Source: Spirochaetota bacterium (GTDB taxonomy: Bacteria; Spirochaetota; Spirochaetia; JABEVK01). Taken from it: DNA of 41,680 nucleotides. Under the pieces are notes generated by a model, which worked only from the letters and a program-made list of their open reading frames with translations, made no database searches and was not told the DNA's origin. A program made the position numbers and the translations under genes. Numbering within the stretch: position 1 is the stretch's first letter; each line of letters opens with the position of its first letter. Shown here one piece after another: positions 40,012 to 41,680 of this stretch. The DNA is taken from positions 1 through 41,680 of the forward strand of contig JAIFLN010000143.1 of NCBI GenBank assembly GCA_020049045.1, written 5' to 3'.

Positions 40012-40893
40012 TCAACGTGGTGGAATACAGTAGCTTCCCATCGGCGTCGAACATCCTGACATGCAGGGTGGTGGTGGTGTAGTCAATGGCAGCAAAGCCA
40101 AAGGACCGCCTCCCCCCGATACGACAAGCAGGGGGCGTTTGACGGGCACGGGGAGTTTCAGCACCTGCAGATCATGGTCATGGCCTGCAAAGTAGAGATC
40201 GGCGCGATCGGCTAGGCTTTTTTCAAACAATAACTGGAACGGTGTGTTGTCCACAGCGGCATTTCCATGGGGACCGTTGGAGAGGTAGGGATGGTGACCG
40301 AAGGCGATCTTCCACCCCAAAAAGCCTGCAAACCATCGCGTCACGGAGGCCCCCTGATCGAGGGTGTCAGCAGACCGCATCTTCAGTTCGTTGGTATCGA
40401 GAGCGACAAAGACCGCCGGACCGCGGTCGAAGCGGTAGAAATTGGCAGGCATGTTCCAAGTAGAGGACTGCAGCGAATAGGCGACCTGAATCGGCCCTTT
40501 CCACGCTTCATTGCCCGCTCCGTTGCCGCCATAGTCATGATTTCCCAGCGCTGGGTACACCGGAATTCCCCACAGGCCGTAGATGTCCTCGTAGGTGGTC
40601 TTCCACTGAGGGTCGGTTACCGAGGACACACCGGTCGGGTAGAAGTTGTCTCCCAGGAACAGCAGAAAGTCGGCCCCTTCAGAGTCGATCAAGTCCCTCA
40701 TCGTTTTGGCAACCTTTTTCTGGTCGCTTCCTCCAGTTCCCATGTCACCGATGGCCAGAAACCGGTAGATCCGCTCGGGAGCAATCACCGCCTCAGGCTG
40801 CCATTGGCAAGCTGACAAGAGAAAAACAGCGATCAGCAGGTAAATGGAGGAACCAATCTTCCGGCTTCGTGATCCGCATCTATCCTTGTTCAT
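40012..40893 (-). CDS. Metallophosphoesterase lipoprotein with frameshifted C-terminus
   Basis: 294 residues from ATG 40893; the tracked start at 40992 adds 33 residues before the signal peptide. Lipoprotein signal with lipobox LLSAC. Purple-acid-phosphatase-like motifs: GDMGTGG, FLGDNFYPTG, PALGNHDYGG, FGHHPYLSNG and FAGHDHDLQVL, all five metal-ligand blocks. After VVSGGGG the frame ends PLALLPLTTPPPPCMSGC, which does not fit; one base later the frame reads FGFAAIDYTTTTLHVRMF to a TAG at 40004-40006, the usual end of this family. A missing G in the GGGGGG run (C run 40112-40117) explains it: mutation, phase variation or sequencing error. Confidence 0.85.
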   Translation of the reverse strand: MNKDRCGSRSRKIGSSIYLLIAVFLLSACQWQPEAVIAPERIYRFLAIGDMGTGGSDQKKVAKTMRDLIDSEGADFLLFLGDNFYPTGVSSVTDPQWKTTYEDIYGLWGIPVYPALGNHDYGGNGAGNEAWKGPIQVAYSLQSSTWNMPANFYRFDRGPAVFVALDTNELKMRSADTLDQGASVTRWFAGFLGWKIAFGHHPYLSNGPHGNAAVDNTPFQLLFEKSLADRADLYFAGHDHDLQVLKLPVPVKRPLLVVSGGGGPLALLPLTTPPPPCMSGCSTPMGSYCIPPR

Positions 40894-40972
40894 TGTTGGT
40901 TTCTGCTTCGTAATCAAAATACTGCCAGTTGACTTGGAATGATAGAGAATCGTCGGAATCTGGCCATACCGC

Positions 40973-41082
40973 TGAAGCAACTTGCCATCCATCCCCGTCA
41001 GGGGCTATAGAATGGAGGCATGAAGAAGATGGGACTACCCGCCAGGAAGCTCGAGCAACACTTTACATATCGTGACTACCGC
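40973..41082 (+). repeat. Uma2 promoter/5' cassette, copy R3 (110 bp)
   Basis: Same unit as R1/R2 with about a dozen differences, most of them inside the coding part. Keeps CCCCGTCAGGGGCTATAGAATGGAGGCATG unchanged. It overlaps the upstream region of the divergent phosphoesterase. Confidence 0.85.
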
Positions 41083-41613
41083 CAGTGGCCCGACGACGAA
41101 CGTTGGGAACTAATCGACGGTGTTGCCTACGCCATGAGCAGTCCGACTCTCAACCATCAGGGGATTTCGAACTTCCTGGCCGGAGAGTTCTACCTACAAT
41201 TGAAAGGAAAGGGGTGCCAGAGTTTTGCCGCTCCCCTCGACGTCTTCCTCCCGCCCATCCATCAGATGGACGAAGACGACGTCGACACGGTGGTTCAGCC
41301 AGACCTACTGGTGGTCTGCGACCCCGAAAAGCTGCGGTCCAACGGCGTCTGGGGTGCCCCCGACCTTGTGGTCGAGATCCTCTCCCCTTCCACCAGCCGC
41401 AAGGACCAGCACGAAAAATACTCCCTCTACGAACGTTCCGGGGTCAAGGAATACTGGGTGGTCGACCCGACCGGAAAGTGGATTCAGCAGTACGTGCTGG
41501 GCTCAGACGGCAAGTTTGAAGTCGAAGTGACCTTTGAGCAGAAAGGCCTTCTCGAATGCTGTGTGCTACCGGGGCTGGTAATCGACGTGGCGGAGGTGTG
41601 GCCCCAATCTTGA
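41020..41613 (+). CDS. Uma2 family endonuclease-like protein, copy 3, apparently intact
   Basis: 197 residues and the only complete member in the array. It begins MKKMGLPARKLEQHFTYRDYR, then WELIDGVAYAMSSPTLNHQGIS, the N-terminal core missing from copies 1 and 2, then DVFLPP, VVQPDLLVVCDPEK, VVEILSPSTSRKDQHEKYSLYER and GVKEYWVVDP. PD-(D/E)XK-like fold; the Uma2 family is abundant in cyanobacteria and several other phyla, often in multiple copies, and no biological role is established. The stop TGA opens repeat R4. A -10-like TAGAAT lies 6 nt before the ATG. Confidence 0.9.
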   Translation: MKKMGLPARKLEQHFTYRDYRQWPDDERWELIDGVAYAMSSPTLNHQGISNFLAGEFYLQLKGKGCQSFAAPLDVFLPPIHQMDEDDVDTVVQPDLLVVCDPEKLRSNGVWGAPDLVVEILSPSTSRKDQHEKYSLYERSGVKEYWVVDPTGKWIQQYVLGSDGKFEVEVTFEQKGLLECCVLPGLVIDVAEVWPQS

Positions 41614-41680
41614 AGCAAACTTCCCCTTTTACCTGTCAGGGGTATATAAAAGGAGAATGAAGAAGATGGGACTACCCGCA
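41611..41680 (+). repeat. Uma2 cassette, copy R4, cut by the window end
   Basis: Starts at the stop codon of copy 3 (TGAAGCAAACTT). More diverged: ACCTGTCAGGGGTATATAAAAGGAGAATG. TATAAA ends 6 nt before the ATG, keeping the -10 to ATG distance of the other copies. Confidence 0.75.
41657..41680 (+). CDS. Uma2 family gene, copy 4, first eight codons only
   Basis: ATG 41657 opens MKKMGLPA, identical to the first eight residues of copies 1-3, and runs off the window. A fourth tandem member is therefore expected just outside. Confidence 0.7.

Noticed and set aside
38819-41680. CRISPR-like array
   Set aside because: The repeats are 110 bp with gene-length units between them and include coding sequence; no short regular spacers and no cas genes.
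1-41680. tRNA, rRNA or insertion sequences
   Set aside because: No cloverleaf with CCA-type acceptor, no rRNA-like stretch and no transposase reading frame were recognised.

Overview
The window looks like one contiguous piece of a free-living bacterial chromosome with moderately high GC. The gene content fits a Spirochaetota-like anaerobe or facultative anaerobe: an Rnf complex in the order rnfCDGEAB, CheX phosphatases, a FapA (DUF342) protein, a single-RRM glycine-tailed RNA-binding protein, an omptin-type outer-membrane protease and a relaxed lipobox. This assignment is inference from gene content; no rRNA or other decisive marker is present.

Region 1 (1-9075, all +): the 3' end of rnfC, then rnfD, G, E, A and B with start/stop overlaps. 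Next, with at most about 12 nt between genes, come a methyl-accepting protein ending in a hemerythrin domain, a protein of unknown family, a six-TM histidine kinase with a CX2CX3CX2CP cysteine cluster in its ATP lid, a cation diffusion facilitator and a small Cys-rich protein. If co-transcribed, this is a redox-driven ion pump followed by oxygen, redox and metal functions.

Region 2 (9082-14032): an unknown protein on the minus strand, divergent from a cheY-cheX-kinase cassette. The kinase is a membrane protein with its own Hpt and a CheA-type ATPase domain. A 470-residue unknown protein follows.

Region 3 (14037-18129, minus): a PAS hybrid histidine kinase, a lipoprotein lytic transglycosylase and a prephenate dehydratase, joined by 4-nt stop/start overlaps. 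The dehydratase carries an N-terminal domain that looks like a decayed DAHP synthase. Divergent from it are a lone receiver and a FapA protein (18128-20025).

Region 4 (20045-25495): class I ribonucleotide reductase large subunit (no nrdB beside it) followed by two back-to-back hairpins, an orphan HicB-XRE antitoxin, a zinc-ribbon membrane protein with an MFS exporter, and an exported protein of unknown family.

Region 5 (25542-30657): a second CheY/CheX/Hpt-CheA kinase set with the kinase convergent to cheY-cheX, an SCP2-type thiolase, and the RRM gene with a long structured leader and a tandem hairpin plus terminator.

Region 6 (30658-37639): an NmrA-like oxidoreductase, a TrmH/SpoU methyltransferase overlapping an omptin homologue, a ROK sugar kinase, and the polyphosphate pair ppx/gppA-ppk1.

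Region 7 (37641-41680): a DUF4143 ATPase and a tandem array of Uma2-family genes, each led by the same 110-bp promoter/5' cassette. Two of the four copies carry deletions that start at exactly the same base. A metallophosphoesterase with a probable frameshift sits inside the array.

Recurring themes are non-CheW phosphorelays, start/stop overlaps, convergent genes with almost no spacing, and several genes whose -10 box lies 6-7 nt before the ATG, as expected of leaderless transcripts.
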